Positions 40,921 through 50,074 of a DNA stretch of 64,000 nucleotides are shown piece by piece. Below the pieces are notes generated by a model. The model made no database searches. It was not told the DNA's origin and was given only the letters and a program-made list of their open reading frames with translations. The translations under genes were made by a program, and so were the position numbers. Each line of letters begins with the position of its first letter. Within the stretch, counting starts at the first letter, position 1. Source of the DNA: DATBGS01 sp036557885 (GTDB taxonomy: Bacteria; Chloroflexota; Ktedonobacteria; Ktedonobacterales; DATBGS01); NCBI GenBank assembly GCA_036557885.1, contig DATBGS010000075.1, positions 46,216 through 110,215 on the forward strand, in the 5' to 3' direction.

Positions 40921-43050
40921 TTAATCTCCTGGCACTTCAGCAGGCGCGGAATCGAGCGCAATCTGCTCCCAGCCCTCCATCGCGGCGCTAAACTGCTCTT
41001 TATACAGCCGGGCATACAGGCCATTTCGGGCCAGCAGTTCGGCATGCGTGCCGCGCTCCACAATCTGCCCTTTCTCCACCACCAGAATCAGATCCGCCGC
41101 CAGAATCGTCGAGAGGCGGTGCGCAATCGCCAGCGTCGTGCGCCCCTTCATCAGCGGCTCCAGCGCGGCCTGAATCAGCCGCTCCGAATGCGTATCCAGC
41201 GCGCTGGTCGCCTCATCCAGAATCAGGATGCGCGGATTCTTCAGAATGACCCGCGCCAGCGCCAACCGCTGCTTTTCGCCGCCGCTCAGCTTATAGCCGC
41301 GCTCGCCCACAACCGTATCGTAGCCTTCGGGCAGTTCCGAGATGCGCTCGTGGATGGCTGCCGCCTGCGCCGCTGCCATCATCTCCTCATCCGTCGCGTC
41401 GGGCTTGCCATAGAGCAGATTTTCGCGCACCGTCGCGTGGAAGAGATACGTCTCCTGCGTCACGACGCCAATCGTCTCGCCCAGCGAAGCCAGCGTCACC
41501 TCGCGCACATCGTGCCCATCAATCTCCACCGCGCCCGCCTGCACATCGTAGAGGCGCGGCAAGAGATAGGTAATCGTCGTTTTGCCCGCGCCGCTCGGCC
41601 CCACCAGCGCCGCCAGTTGCCCCGGCTGAATCTCAAAGCTCACGTTTTCCAGCGTGGGGCGGCCCGGCTCGCGCGCCTCCTCATCCGCTGCTTGTACTAC
41701 TGGTGCACTGTTCCCCGGCACAGTGGCCGGGGCTACAGACGCTTGTAGCACCGGCGCCCCTGCCGGTGCAGGGGTGGGGAAGGGTGTAGCGGATGGGGAA
41801 CCGTTCGCTTTTGAGACGCGCGCTGGTAGCTTGCCTAGCTTGCCTCCTGTATAGGGAGCGCCACGAACATCACCCTCTTCAGGCTGGTTTTCATAGCGGA
41901 ACGTCACAGCGCGGAAGGCCACCTGCCCGCGCACCTCCTGCGGCTTCAGCGCCAGCGCGTCCGGCTTGTCCGTAATCTCCAGGGGCAGATCAAGATACTC
42001 AAAGATGCGATCAAAGAGCGCCAGCGCCCCCTGAATATCCACCTGCACATTGAGCAACTGCCCAATTGGGAAGAACAACCGGCTTTGCAGCGTCGTAAAA
42101 GCCACAATATCACCAATCGTGATGGCATGCAGGAAGGCCACATGCGACAGGCCGCCAAACGTGATGGCGCCCGCCAGCCAGTAGACCAGCGCGGGCGTAA
42201 TCGAAAAAAACGTGCCGATAAACATAAAGAACCAGCGCCCAATCATCTGCTGGCGTACCTGCAAATCGGTCAGCCGCTGGTTCTCTGTGGCAAAACGCTC
42301 CGTCTCGCGCTTTTGGCGGCCAAATGTTTTGGTCAGCAGCACGCCGCTCACCGAAAGCGTCTCCTCCACCATCGCGGAAAGATCAGCCAGGCTTTTCTGC
42401 GTCTCTTTTGAGATACCCCGGCGCACATTGCCCACCTTATAGGTCAGGAAGAGGAAGAACGGCAGCAGCCCCAGCGACAGCACCGTCAGCGGCCAGGAGA
42501 TAATCACCATCGCCACAATGGTCGAAATCGCCGTCGTAAAGTTGGAAACCACCGAACTGGCGGTGCTGGTGACGACGTTTTGCACGCCGCCAATATCGTT
42601 GGAGAGCCGCGACTGAATCTCGCCGGTGCGGGTGTTGGTAAAAAAGCGCAGCGCCATATTCTGCAAATGGCCGTAGAGCCGGTTGCGGAAATCGCGCATC
42701 ACCCGCTGGCCGATAATGTTATTCAGGTACGTCTGCCAGACACCAATCAGCCCGGTGACAATCGGCGTGGCAATCATCAGCGACACATACCAGACCAGCC
42801 GCCCGTAATCCCGATGGGCAAAGGCATCGTCAATAATCAGCTTGAGCAGGTAGGGGTTGACCAGCCCCAGCGTGCCTGTGATCAGAATGGCAACCAGCAC
42901 CGCCACCACCTGCCACTTATACGGCTTGAACGCCTGCGCCACGCGCCGCAGCGTGCGGCGGTCAGTCTTGCGGCTGCGCAGGTCATCATCGAGGGAGCGC
43001 GACAAGCGACCACCCACGCGGCCAGCCCCGCCCCCGGAGTGCATCATCAT
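40921..43050 (-). CDS. ABC exporter (fused permease and ATPase) with repeat-derived linker
   Basis: 709 residues; such half-transporters usually have about 580-610. Six membrane helices span about 45-350. The ATPase domain carries Walker A 'GPSGAGKTT', signature 'LSGGEKQR', Walker B 'ILILDEATSALD' and the switch His in 'IAHRLS'. Between them, about residues 390-470, is a Pro/Ala/Val-rich insertion whose DNA (about 41690-41800) is a family B repeat. The insertion sits at the flexible joint, so activity is probably kept. MsbA/multidrug type; works as a dimer. ATG 43050 is first of three consecutive ATGs; AAGGA precedes. Confidence 0.92.
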   Translation of the reverse strand: MMMHSGGGAGRVGGRLSRSLDDDLRSRKTDRRTLRRVAQAFKPYKWQVVAVLVAILITGTLGLVNPYLLKLIIDDAFAHRDYGRLVWYVSLMIATPIVTGLIGVWQTYLNNIIGQRVMRDFRNRLYGHLQNMALRFFTNTRTGEIQSRLSNDIGGVQNVVTSTASSVVSNFTTAISTIVAMVIISWPLTVLSLGLLPFFLFLTYKVGNVRRGISKETQKSLADLSAMVEETLSVSGVLLTKTFGRQKRETERFATENQRLTDLQVRQQMIGRWFFMFIGTFFSITPALVYWLAGAITFGGLSHVAFLHAITIGDIVAFTTLQSRLFFPIGQLLNVQVDIQGALALFDRIFEYLDLPLEITDKPDALALKPQEVRGQVAFRAVTFRYENQPEEGDVRGAPYTGGKLGKLPARVSKANGSPSATPFPTPAPAGAPVLQASVAPATVPGNSAPVVQAADEEAREPGRPTLENVSFEIQPGQLAALVGPSGAGKTTITYLLPRLYDVQAGAVEIDGHDVREVTLASLGETIGVVTQETYLFHATVRENLLYGKPDATDEEMMAAAQAAAIHERISELPEGYDTVVGERGYKLSGGEKQRLALARVILKNPRILILDEATSALDTHSERLIQAALEPLMKGRTTLAIAHRLSTILAADLILVVEKGQIVERGTHAELLARNGLYARLYKEQFSAAMEGWEQIALDSAPAEVPGD
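41690..41800. repeat. family B repeat block inside the ABC exporter gene
   Basis: Two palindromic units: TTCCCCGGCACAGTGGCCGG followed by GGCTACAGACG, then CTTGTAGCACCGGCGCCCCT followed by GCCGGTGCAGGGGTGGGG. The reading frame stays open through both, adding part of the linker between membrane and ATPase domains. Confidence 0.8.
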
Positions 43051-43110
43051 AAAGAAACTATCCTTCTGGGCAAAATACTTAACTTACTTAACCATTATTA
43101 TAGCTTATAA
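43051..43110 (-). promoter_or_regulatory. AT-rich region with direct repeats upstream of ABC exporter
   Basis: The minus strand holds TATAAT within GCTATAATAATGG and the near-direct repeat GTTAAGTA-AGTTAAGTA. The -35 is weak. A candidate regulated promoter for the exporter. Confidence 0.35.
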
Positions 43111-43280
43111 CAGCAAGAAAGGCCAGTTTCCCCCTCTTCACAGGTAGTACCTTCCTCCTAGCAAACTTTCCCCTGCCAGGGGCCAAAAAGCATCTCTCCA
43201 TGCTGCTCAGCCGTCTCCCAGGCTGGCCTGCTTCATCGCATCGCGCATGAAAGCGAGGCCGTCACATAAGCAAGCGGTGC

Positions 43281-43309
43281 TTGCCAAACTGAGCCGCCAC
43301 GCATATGAT
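43281..43309 (+). promoter_or_regulatory. predicted promoter of PBP1A
   Basis: TTGCCA (43281-43286), 17-base spacer, TATGAT (43304-43309), 57 bases before the ATG. Confidence 0.55.
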
Positions 43310-43365
43310 AGCCTGTGATTGACCTGACGCGCGCTGTACACAAGAACAAGGAGGGGCGATGATTC

Positions 43366-46300
43366 ATGGGCAGTGATTGGCACGACCCCAACGGAAAAGA
43401 CCGGCAGCAGCAATGGGACGACGCGAGCTGGGACGAATGGAAACGCCGTGTAACGGGCGATCTTTCTCCATCAGGCCCGCCAGAGCAGCGCCCATCCGGC
43501 GCTCCGCTTCCGCCCGTCACGCCCCGGCAATCCGGCGGCTCGCTCCCGCCCGTCAATCAGCGTCAGTCTGGCGGATTCGCGCCGCACAATGGCAGCGGCC
43601 TGATTAGCCGGGCGCGCAACGGCGGCGGCAGCGGCCCACTCCCACCAGAACGCGCCTCCGGCCCGCTGGGGCCGCGACCCAACGGCCCAACCATGCCACC
43701 AGAGCGCCCCATGCGCCAGAGCAACCCAGGCAGCAACGGGGCATCCGGGCCGCTCGGCCAGCGCTACACGCCTCCCTCGCAGCAGGTACCACCCAGCCGC
43801 TCTGGGATGTTTACGCGCGATGACGATTTTGCCACCATCGGGCCAGATGATCTCTACCCGCCGGAGCCACCGCGCCGCCAGAATGGACGCACCGCGCCCG
43901 GCCCAGAGCAAGACTATCCCTATGATGACGCCACCGTCGCTGGCACCAACGGCAACGGGCGCCGTCACAACGCGCCCGCGCCGCAAAAGCAGGGCGGGGG
44001 CGGATTGCTCAGCTTTGCCCGCGCCGCCTCCAGCCAGTTACGCGCCATCATCACCGGCAAGCACGGCGCTGTCCAGTCCGGGCGCCTGGACCGCCCACAA
44101 ACTGCACCACCCATGCCACCATCCCCCGCGCCTGAAGGCGAGGGCCAGCCGCCACCTCCACCGCGCTACCGACGTTCCAGGGCGCGGCTGATCATTCACA
44201 AACGCCTGGAACGGCGCTCTCACCAGGGCAAGCGCGGCTTTGTTGCCGGAAGCGTCGCCGTCGTCGTGTTCAGCATCCTGATTGTGCTCACTGTTGCAGG
44301 GCTGGATACCGTCTACGCCTTTTATCAAGACAGCCAGAGCAAACTTGGCGCTCTGGGCAATCCCAATGCCTTTCCGCTGACCACGCGCATTTTTGATCGC
44401 AATGGCGTCTTGCTCGACGAGTTTAAAGGGCCGGATGATTATGACCGCCTGTACCTGCCCTATGGGTTGATTCCAGACGATGTAAAAAAAGCAACCGTTG
44501 ATACCGAAGATAAAACGTTCTGGACCAACAGCGGCATTGACCTGCTGGGCATCATTCGCGCCGGGTTGGGCGACGTACAAAGCCAGCAAATCCAGGGCGG
44601 CGGCAGTACCATCACCCAGCAGTTAATCAAAAACGCCTTCTTTCTTGACCCCAAAACCGGCGTGGCGCAGCAAAACCTCCAGCGCAAGATTCAGGAAGCG
44701 TTGATGTCCTACGCCGTCACCAATAAATATAGCAAGCAAGATATTCTAGAGTTTTACCTGAACATCATCTTCTACGGCTATTTCAGTTCAGGCATTGAGG
44801 CCGCCGCCGAAAATATGTTTGACCTGATGCCTTATGTGAAAGATGGGCAACTGATCATGGGCGCCCAGCAGCTTAATCTGGCACAGGCCGCGCTGCTGGC
44901 TGGCCTGCCCCAAAGCCCAACCCAATACTCCCCCTGTGGCGGAGACGATGTGGATGGCAGACGAGCAGCAGCCCTTGAACGCATGCACAATGTTGTCCTT
45001 GCCAGCATGCTGAGGCTTGGTGACATCACGCAGGCGCAGCTTGACGAGGCCGACGCCGCAGCGCATAAACCCGATTTCTTTAAATGCCGCGACATTGGCG
45101 AAAAGAAAGCCGGGCACTTTGTAGATTATGTCGTGCAGCAGCTTGCCCTGATGCTCACCGATGACGGCACCGAGGCACGCGGCGAAGACATTCTGGCGCA
45201 TGCGGGCCTGAACGTCTATACCACGCTGGACTATCGCATTGAGCAGGAGGCCGAAAAGAGCGTCACCACCCATCTCTACCAGACCCATCAAGATAACTAC
45301 GATTATGATCGCGGCACCTTCCCGGCCCTGAGCCTGCCAGAAAGCAAGGGAGGGCACAATATCCACGACGCGGCGGTGGTTGTCATAGACCCGCGTACCG
45401 GCGACATTTTAGCAATGGATGGCAGCGCAGACTATAACAACACAACCGACGGGAAAATTGGCGGCCAGGTGAACGCCGCCGTCTCCTACCTCCAGTCCGG
45501 TTCATCCTTCAAGCCTATTGTCTACGCCACCGCCTTTGAGATGGGCTGGTTCCCCGCGCTGGCGCTGCATGATCAGCAAACCTGCTTCCCACTTGGCGGC
45601 AACACCGCAGCCTACGCCCCAACCAGGGCCGTCTGCGGCCAGTTTTACGCCCCCAACAACTATGATTTCTTGTTTCATTGGGATACCAGCCCTGGAGCCG
45701 TCGCTCGTTCCACCTGCAACAAACAAAGCGGTTGTGACCGGATTTTGTCCGATGACAAGATCATTCATGTGCGCGACGCGCTGGGCAACTCGCTCAATAT
45801 TCCGGCAGTGCAGACCATCTACTTTGCCGGCATCGAGAACGTGATTAACACCGCCCATCGGCTGGGCATCTACTCCGACCTCTCGCAAGGTGGCAAATTT
45901 GACGACTTCAGCGCCAAGAACGAAGGCCCGGCGCTGGCGCTTGGTTCGGCGCGCATTCGCCTGCTGGACTTAACGGACGCCTACGCCACGTTTGCCAATG
46001 AGGGCTATCGCGTAGCGCCGCGCGCCATCTTGCTCGTCACCGACGCGCAAGGCAACGTGATCCCCGGCGGCGATTTCAGCGCCGTCACCCGGACCCAGGT
46101 GCTCAGCCCCCAGACCTGCTATATACTGACCTCTATCCTGTCAGACAACACCTCGCGCCAGGCAGAGTTTGGCAAAAACAACGCACTCTGGCTTGGAAAC
46201 AAGCCTTGGGCTGCTGCCAAAACTGGCACGACTGAAGACTTTAAAGATAACCTGACGATGGGCTACACGCCTTATCTGGCAGTTGGCGTCTGGGCAGGCA

Positions 46301-46542
46301 ACGCAGATGGCACCGTCATGGGCAGCCACACGCTCGGTATTACCGGCGCAGCCCCCATCTGGCACGACGTTGTGTCCTTTGCCTCCCAACTCTATAACTA
46401 TCCCAACTCGTACTGGCCGCTGCCCGATGGCGTGCACCAATATTCAGTGAATGGTCAGACCGGCCTCGCCCCCTACCAGGGCACCACAGGCACCTTCACT
46501 GACTGGTTCAACGACACCGAAGTGCCTACCAGCAACTCATAA
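43366..46542 (+). CDS. class A penicillin-binding protein (transglycosylase/transpeptidase)
   Basis: 1058 residues with AAGGAGG upstream. A long cytoplasmic Pro/Gly/Arg-rich tail of about 290 residues is unusual in length. One membrane helix (about 293-316) follows, then the GT51 transglycosylase domain (catalytic Glu in 'DTEDKTFW', 'GGGSTITQQLIKN'), then the transpeptidase domain with SxxK 'SGSSFKP' (about 711-717), SxN 'NSLN' and KTG 'AKTGTT' (about 951-956). It polymerises and cross-links peptidoglycan. The length of the disordered cytoplasmic tail suggests binding of regulators or phosphorylation (inference). A very strong terminator follows. Confidence 0.95.
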   Translation: MGSDWHDPNGKDRQQQWDDASWDEWKRRVTGDLSPSGPPEQRPSGAPLPPVTPRQSGGSLPPVNQRQSGGFAPHNGSGLISRARNGGGSGPLPPERASGPLGPRPNGPTMPPERPMRQSNPGSNGASGPLGQRYTPPSQQVPPSRSGMFTRDDDFATIGPDDLYPPEPPRRQNGRTAPGPEQDYPYDDATVAGTNGNGRRHNAPAPQKQGGGGLLSFARAASSQLRAIITGKHGAVQSGRLDRPQTAPPMPPSPAPEGEGQPPPPPRYRRSRARLIIHKRLERRSHQGKRGFVAGSVAVVVFSILIVLTVAGLDTVYAFYQDSQSKLGALGNPNAFPLTTRIFDRNGVLLDEFKGPDDYDRLYLPYGLIPDDVKKATVDTEDKTFWTNSGIDLLGIIRAGLGDVQSQQIQGGGSTITQQLIKNAFFLDPKTGVAQQNLQRKIQEALMSYAVTNKYSKQDILEFYLNIIFYGYFSSGIEAAAENMFDLMPYVKDGQLIMGAQQLNLAQAALLAGLPQSPTQYSPCGGDDVDGRRAAALERMHNVVLASMLRLGDITQAQLDEADAAAHKPDFFKCRDIGEKKAGHFVDYVVQQLALMLTDDGTEARGEDILAHAGLNVYTTLDYRIEQEAEKSVTTHLYQTHQDNYDYDRGTFPALSLPESKGGHNIHDAAVVVIDPRTGDILAMDGSADYNNTTDGKIGGQVNAAVSYLQSGSSFKPIVYATAFEMGWFPALALHDQQTCFPLGGNTAAYAPTRAVCGQFYAPNNYDFLFHWDTSPGAVARSTCNKQSGCDRILSDDKIIHVRDALGNSLNIPAVQTIYFAGIENVINTAHRLGIYSDLSQGGKFDDFSAKNEGPALALGSARIRLLDLTDAYATFANEGYRVAPRAILLVTDAQGNVIPGGDFSAVTRTQVLSPQTCYILTSILSDNTSRQAEFGKNNALWLGNKPWAAAKTGTTEDFKDNLTMGYTPYLAVGVWAGNADGTVMGSHTLGITGAAPIWHDVVSFASQLYNYPNSYWPLPDGVHQYSVNGQTGLAPYQGTTGTFTDWFNDTEVPTSNS

Positions 46543-46557
46543 GCCCCTTGCGCACAA

Positions 46558-46603
46558 AAGAAGAGGGCGGCCAGGACAAATTGGTCCTGGCCGCCCTCTT
46601 CTT
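46558..46603. terminator. perfect 20-bp stem terminator between PBP1A and greA
   Basis: The arms at 46558-46577 and 46584-46603 are perfectly complementary over 20 bases (core GAGGGCGGCCAGGAC), with the six-base loop AAATTG. It has A-rich sequence on one side and T-rich sequence further on, and serves the two convergent genes. Confidence 0.85.
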
Positions 46604-46615
46604 CTCTACTGCTTT

Positions 46616-47125
46616 TTAGCGAATAGATTTAATGGAATAGGTGACAGTGCCGCCCGGAGTCGTGACCTGCACGCTTTCGCCCTCGCCCTTGCCAAAGAGC
46701 GCGCGCCCCACCGGAGATTGATCGGAAATCTTGCCGTTGGTCACATCAGCCTCATAGGTTGCCACCATCATAAAGGTGCGCCGGGTGCCCCGGTCTGTCT
46801 CTACCTCAATAGTGCTGCCAATGCGCACGGTGCGCGGGCCATCCCCGTTATGCACCCCACGCACATCCAGCACTTCCGAATGCGAAAGCAGATACTCCAG
46901 TTCGAGAATCTCGCCCTCCACACGCGCCTGCTCCAGCTTGGCGTCCTCGTACGCACTGCTTTCGCTAATATCACCAGCCTCTTTTGCCTCGTGAATATAA
47001 TCTGCGACCTGTGGCCGTTTCACCGTGAGCAAGAATTTGAGGCGGGCTTCTTTGTCTGCCCTGCCCTCTGGTGTCAGATAAATCTTCTCACCCTCGTGAG
47101 GCCGTCCACGTCCATTGGTCGTCAT
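46616..47125 (-). CDS. greA: transcription elongation factor GreA
   Basis: 169 residues from ATG 47125 with an AAGGGGG site. The N-terminal coiled coil contains the tip acidic residues 'GDISESSAYEDAK', and the C-terminal FKBP-like domain has 'GSTIEVETDRG' and 'DQSPVGRALFGKGEGESVQV'. GreA enters the RNA polymerase secondary channel and stimulates cleavage of backtracked transcripts. A leader of about 270 bases separates it from a consensus promoter at 47404-47432. Confidence 0.93.
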   Translation of the reverse strand: MTTNGRGRPHEGEKIYLTPEGRADKEARLKFLLTVKRPQVADYIHEAKEAGDISESSAYEDAKLEQARVEGEILELEYLLSHSEVLDVRGVHNGDGPRTVRIGSTIEVETDRGTRRTFMMVATYEADVTNGKISDQSPVGRALFGKGEGESVQVTTPGGTVTYSIKSIR

Positions 47126-47400
47126 ACGAAAGAATCCCCCTTTATTTCCAAAATTAACGCAGCACGAACCCTGGAATATCCTGGGCGCTGGCAATCTCGG
47201 CCAGCAAACTCTTCGTGCAGCCAATGCCTGACAACGACCGATGGCAAAGGCGGAATAACATGCCCGTCCCGATGGTAGAGGGTACCGGCGGGCCGGGCCA
47301 GCGGTCTTGCTCTTGCGCTGCCAGGGCAGCCGATGCTGCTTCTTCCTGCTGCTGCGAACAGCATCTCTCCGACTTGCCCCTGGCGTTTGCTTGTCCTGTG
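47126..47400 (-). other. long untranslated leader of greA, possible structured RNA
   Basis: About 270 bases lie between the promoter at 47404-47432 and the greA ATG. No ORF here has a proper ribosome-binding site; the frame 47122-47421 crosses the promoter itself. The stretch is GC-rich with several possible stems (for example GCTGCCCTGGCAGC near 47320-47333). It matches no riboswitch or housekeeping RNA I recognise. Confidence 0.4.
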
Positions 47401-47403
47401 AGC

Positions 47404-47432
47404 ATTATATGGCACATCCATGCTCCTGTCAA
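47404..47432 (-). promoter_or_regulatory. perfect consensus sigma70-type promoter
   Basis: Minus strand: TTGACA (47432-47427), 17-base spacer, TATAAT (47409-47404). Both hexamers match the consensus exactly, the only such case I found in this window. Confidence 0.75.
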
Positions 47433-47476
47433 GAACCAGCTTTCACTGGCTGAGCGATTGCTTTTTAGCGGACGGC

Positions 47477-47505
47477 TTGACATTTGGCGGACAAGCAGGT
47501 ATGCT
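47477..47505 (+). promoter_or_regulatory. predicted promoter of small membrane protein
   Basis: TTGACA (47477-47482), 17-base spacer, TATGCT (47500-47505). Divergent from the greA promoter, 45 bases away. Confidence 0.6.
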
Positions 47506-47629
47506 TTAAGAAAGGAAGAGATCAGGGAGCGCGACAACTCGTACCGGGCTTTTTGGCATGGGATTTGCTTCTCGGCTGGTTAAAAGGAAGCAACAGACAT
47601 GCTTCATCAGAAAAAAAGGGGGCTTCCAC

Positions 47630-48067
47630 ATGGTGCTGGCAGACCTGCTGAGTCTGAACCTGAACATTGGCTCAGGGTTCTTCATCCTGGGGATTGACAT
47701 TGGCAAAAATAGGTCGTTTGCGGACTTCCTGGCAATCACCGTCTCGCTCGGTGGCTACACGATCACCTACAACCTGCTTGACCTGCTGCTGATTCTGGGC
47801 ATCTCCATCGTGGCAGCGGTGCTGGTGGAAAAGCTGGCCGGCCAGACCACGCCCGGCGGAATGTTTGGCGCGTTTCTGATTGCGCTCATTGGCATCTGGG
47901 TGTTTATCACCTTTGTCCCCTTGACCTGGAACCAGGATTTCAAGGCGCCCAACACCCATGTCCCGCTGATTACCTCCTTTATTGGCGCGGTCATCTCGAT
48001 TCTGGTGGTGCATCTCCTCACCAAGGGCTTCAGGAGAAAGGAAAAGCCCGCCAGCAGGGCCGCCTGA
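47630..48067 (+). CDS. small membrane protein, transglycosylase-associated-like
   Basis: 145 residues from ATG 47630, preceded by AAGGGGG; the longer frame from 47558 has no good site. Four hydrophobic segments, including 'LLDLLLILGISIVAAVLVEKLAG' and 'GGMFGAFLIALIGIWVFI'. The Gly-rich 'TTPGGMFGAFLIALIG' recalls the YeaQ/YmgE (GlsB) transglycosylase-associated family, whose function is unclear; the match is partial. Terminated by a strong hairpin. Confidence 0.6.
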   Translation: MVLADLLSLNLNIGSGFFILGIDIGKNRSFADFLAITVSLGGYTITYNLLDLLLILGISIVAAVLVEKLAGQTTPGGMFGAFLIALIGIWVFITFVPLTWNQDFKAPNTHVPLITSFIGAVISILVVHLLTKGFRRKEKPASRAA

Positions 48068-48111
48068 CCGCCAGAAGCCGTATCAGGCCGCACCTGTGGT
48101 GCAGACCTATT

Positions 48112-48161
48112 CATTCCAGCATCTGGACGCGCAACTGCGTGCCCAGATGCTGGAATGTTTT
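48112..48161 (+). terminator. terminator after small membrane protein
   Basis: CATTCCAGCATCTGG (48112-48126) pairs perfectly with CCAGATGCTGGAATG (48143-48157), with an inner CGC/GCG stem, followed by TTTT. Confidence 0.8.
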
Positions 48162-48164
48162 GCC

Positions 48165-48193
48165 TTGATCTTCCCGCCTTCACGTTGTACTAT
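48165..48193 (+). promoter_or_regulatory. predicted promoter of membrane protein at 48261
   Basis: TTGATC (48165-48170), 17-base spacer, TACTAT (48188-48193), immediately after the preceding terminator. Confidence 0.5.
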
Positions 48194-48260
48194 GTGCCCG
48201 TAAACTGCTCTATTCCATCCAACATCAAACCACAGCAGATAAAGGACATCGGTACACAGC

Positions 48261-49031
48261 ATGCCTGATCTTCCAACCAGCGATAGCCAACGCCACCAGC
48301 GCCGCAACGCGCGCCGCCGGGCCGGACTTGGCGCCTCTGCCCATAAAAAAAGCGCCTCAGCCTCGACAGGGGACGAGCAAGCCCAGACGGAGAGAACTTC
48401 GCGCCCGCTGACCCCTGGCGAGGTTGCCAAACTCAACAAGCAGGAAACCGAGGCCGCCCTCGAAACAGATGAGGCCAGCACGCCGGAAGACCTCGCGCCA
48501 GAAAACACAGGGCGGGGAGTTGCTGTGCTCTGGGGCAGGCTCACGCCGCTCTCCAGACAGATATTGCTGTGGGGAGCCATCACCGGCCTGGCAGCTCTCC
48601 TGTTCTCCGTTGGGGTGAGCCTGCTCCTGGGGCAATTGGCGCCAACCGAAGCGGCGGCGAACCAAAACCAGACGGCCATCCAGGTCACGGTCTGCTTGAG
48701 CTACATTATCACGCCTGGGCTGCTGGCATTTGGGGGCTACCGCGCCACCCTCCGCATGGGAATGCCCCGACATGGCGGCTTGACGGGCGTCTGGGGCAGC
48801 GTCGTCGCTATTCTGCTTGGCCTGCTTGTGGGCTTTGTCCTGTCTTTGTTTATTCCTCAGCAGGCAGACCCATCTAACCAGAATTCACTCGGCCAGGACA
48901 TCATCAATGAACTCACCGACGCTTTGTTTAATATCGCTATTGGCTTTGGAGCAGGATGGGTAGGTGGTAGATACGCTGAGTGGAAGCGCAACAAAGCACA
49001 ACGGCAGCAGGAAGCCGCAGTTGCGCCCTGA
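48261..49031 (+). CDS. membrane protein with charged cytoplasmic N-terminus
   Basis: 256 residues. The first about 95 are hydrophilic, starting with an Arg-rich piece (RHQRRNARRRAG). Four hydrophobic segments follow: 'ILLWGAITGLAALLFSVGVSLLL', 'TVCLSYIITPGLLAFGGY', 'VVAILLGLLVGFVLSLFI' and 'ALFNIAIGFGAGWVGG', with a Gln-rich end. No family recognised. No clear ribosome-binding site before the ATG. The next gene begins just after, or overlaps, its end. Confidence 0.65.
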   Translation: MPDLPTSDSQRHQRRNARRRAGLGASAHKKSASASTGDEQAQTERTSRPLTPGEVAKLNKQETEAALETDEASTPEDLAPENTGRGVAVLWGRLTPLSRQILLWGAITGLAALLFSVGVSLLLGQLAPTEAAANQNQTAIQVTVCLSYIITPGLLAFGGYRATLRMGMPRHGGLTGVWGSVVAILLGLLVGFVLSLFIPQQADPSNQNSLGQDIINELTDALFNIAIGFGAGWVGGRYAEWKRNKAQRQQEAAVAP

Positions 49032-49038
49032 TGCTGCT

Positions 49039-50037
49039 GTGCATGCACACTCCCGCAAGGCTTGTCCTCATCTGGGCAAGCCTCTTCCGTCCTTCTTGCG
49101 GCCTGGGGCGGCGGCGCTGGTGTTCCTCTGCGCCTGGGGGCTGCTGGCGGGCCTGGCCCCTGGCCCGGCGCCCGCGCAGGCCAGCCAGCAAAGGCCGTTC
49201 GCGCTCACCTGCAACGGGCCATGCGTGGGCATCACCAACCCCGTCTACGACGGCAAGGCGGAAGGGCCGGTGGGCGCGCATCTGACGGTGGAGGCAGCCA
49301 ACTGGCCCCCCAGCAGCAAGCTCACCATCTGGCCGGGCCTGGATGCCGCCGCCTGCGCCGGACAGCCACCCGGCAACGCTGATACGCTGAATGTTGACAT
49401 TACCGGCAGCGCCAGAGACACCTACGACTGGCCGCTGACCGCGAACAAAGTCAACCAGACCTATCTGCTCTGCGCCAGCGACGGCACCACCGTGCTCAAT
49501 CCGACAGTGCAGGTCAACGCCCCAGGCAGCTACACCGTCCTGGCCGATACTCCAGCCAGCATCAGCATCGCTCCGAACACCATCAACGAAGGCGCAAACG
49601 TGACGATCAGCGGGAGAAACTGGCTTCCAGCGCAATCGCTCACGATCATGATCTGCGCCAACACCCCGGCCTGCACCAGCGATCCCCCGGTGGTGACGCG
49701 CTCGCTCAACTCTGGCGCCGACGGCACGTTTAACATCCAGCCGCTTATACCCCTGGGCACGCGGCAGGGCTTGTATTACGTCGTGGTGACTTCTGGCAAT
49801 GGTGCCCTCACGGCGCCCGCGAGCGGGGCAGGTCCAAATCTCAGCATCAATACGCTGCCCACGCCCACGCCCACCGCAACCGCCACCCCCCTTCCCACGC
49901 CAACCCCCACGCCGCCTTCGACTGGCGGCAAGGGCGGCGGGACAACGCTGCTGATTGTCGTGCTGGGAACGCTCTCGCTGCTGTTCTTGATCGGTGGAAT
50001 TGTCTCGATGATTATCTACGTGCGCTCGCTGCCCTGA
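49039..50037 (+). CDS. secreted, C-terminally anchored Ig-like (IPT/TIG-like) protein
   Basis: About 332 residues; the start is uncertain (GTG 49039 chosen; a frame upstream to 48964 overlaps the preceding gene). A hydrophobic signal (AAALVFLCAWGLLAGLAP) ends near 'APAQASQ'. Two beta-sandwich-like domains follow; the second begins 'ISIAPNTINEGANVTISGRNW', the opening of an IPT/TIG-type Ig domain. A Pro/Thr stalk (LPTPTPTATATPLPTPTPTP) leads to a membrane helix (LLIVVLGTLSLLFLIGGIVS). It resembles a wall-spanning surface protein. Ligand unknown. Confidence 0.7.
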   Translation: MHAHSRKACPHLGKPLPSFLRPGAAALVFLCAWGLLAGLAPGPAPAQASQQRPFALTCNGPCVGITNPVYDGKAEGPVGAHLTVEAANWPPSSKLTIWPGLDAAACAGQPPGNADTLNVDITGSARDTYDWPLTANKVNQTYLLCASDGTTVLNPTVQVNAPGSYTVLADTPASISIAPNTINEGANVTISGRNWLPAQSLTIMICANTPACTSDPPVVTRSLNSGADGTFNIQPLIPLGTRQGLYYVVVTSGNGALTAPASGAGPNLSINTLPTPTPTATATPLPTPTPTPPSTGGKGGGTTLLIVVLGTLSLLFLIGGIVSMIIYVRSLP

Positions 50038-50039
50038 TG

Positions 50040-50074
50040 CCCCACCCCTGCCGACAAGGATGCCGGCGCTACAT
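50040..50074. repeat. palindromic repeat, family B (degenerate)
   Basis: CCCCACCCCTGCCGACAAGG followed by ATGCCGGCGCTACATA, between the convergent Ig-like and DUF92 genes. Confidence 0.6.

Noticed and set aside
47200..47400. T-box-like GGTACCG string upstream of greA
   Set aside because: The string GGTACCGGCGGG is on the plus strand, opposite to greA, and does not match the T-box core; no terminator or stem I is visible.
47122..47421. 99-residue minus-strand frame in the greA leader
   Set aside because: It spans the consensus promoter itself and lacks a ribosome-binding site.
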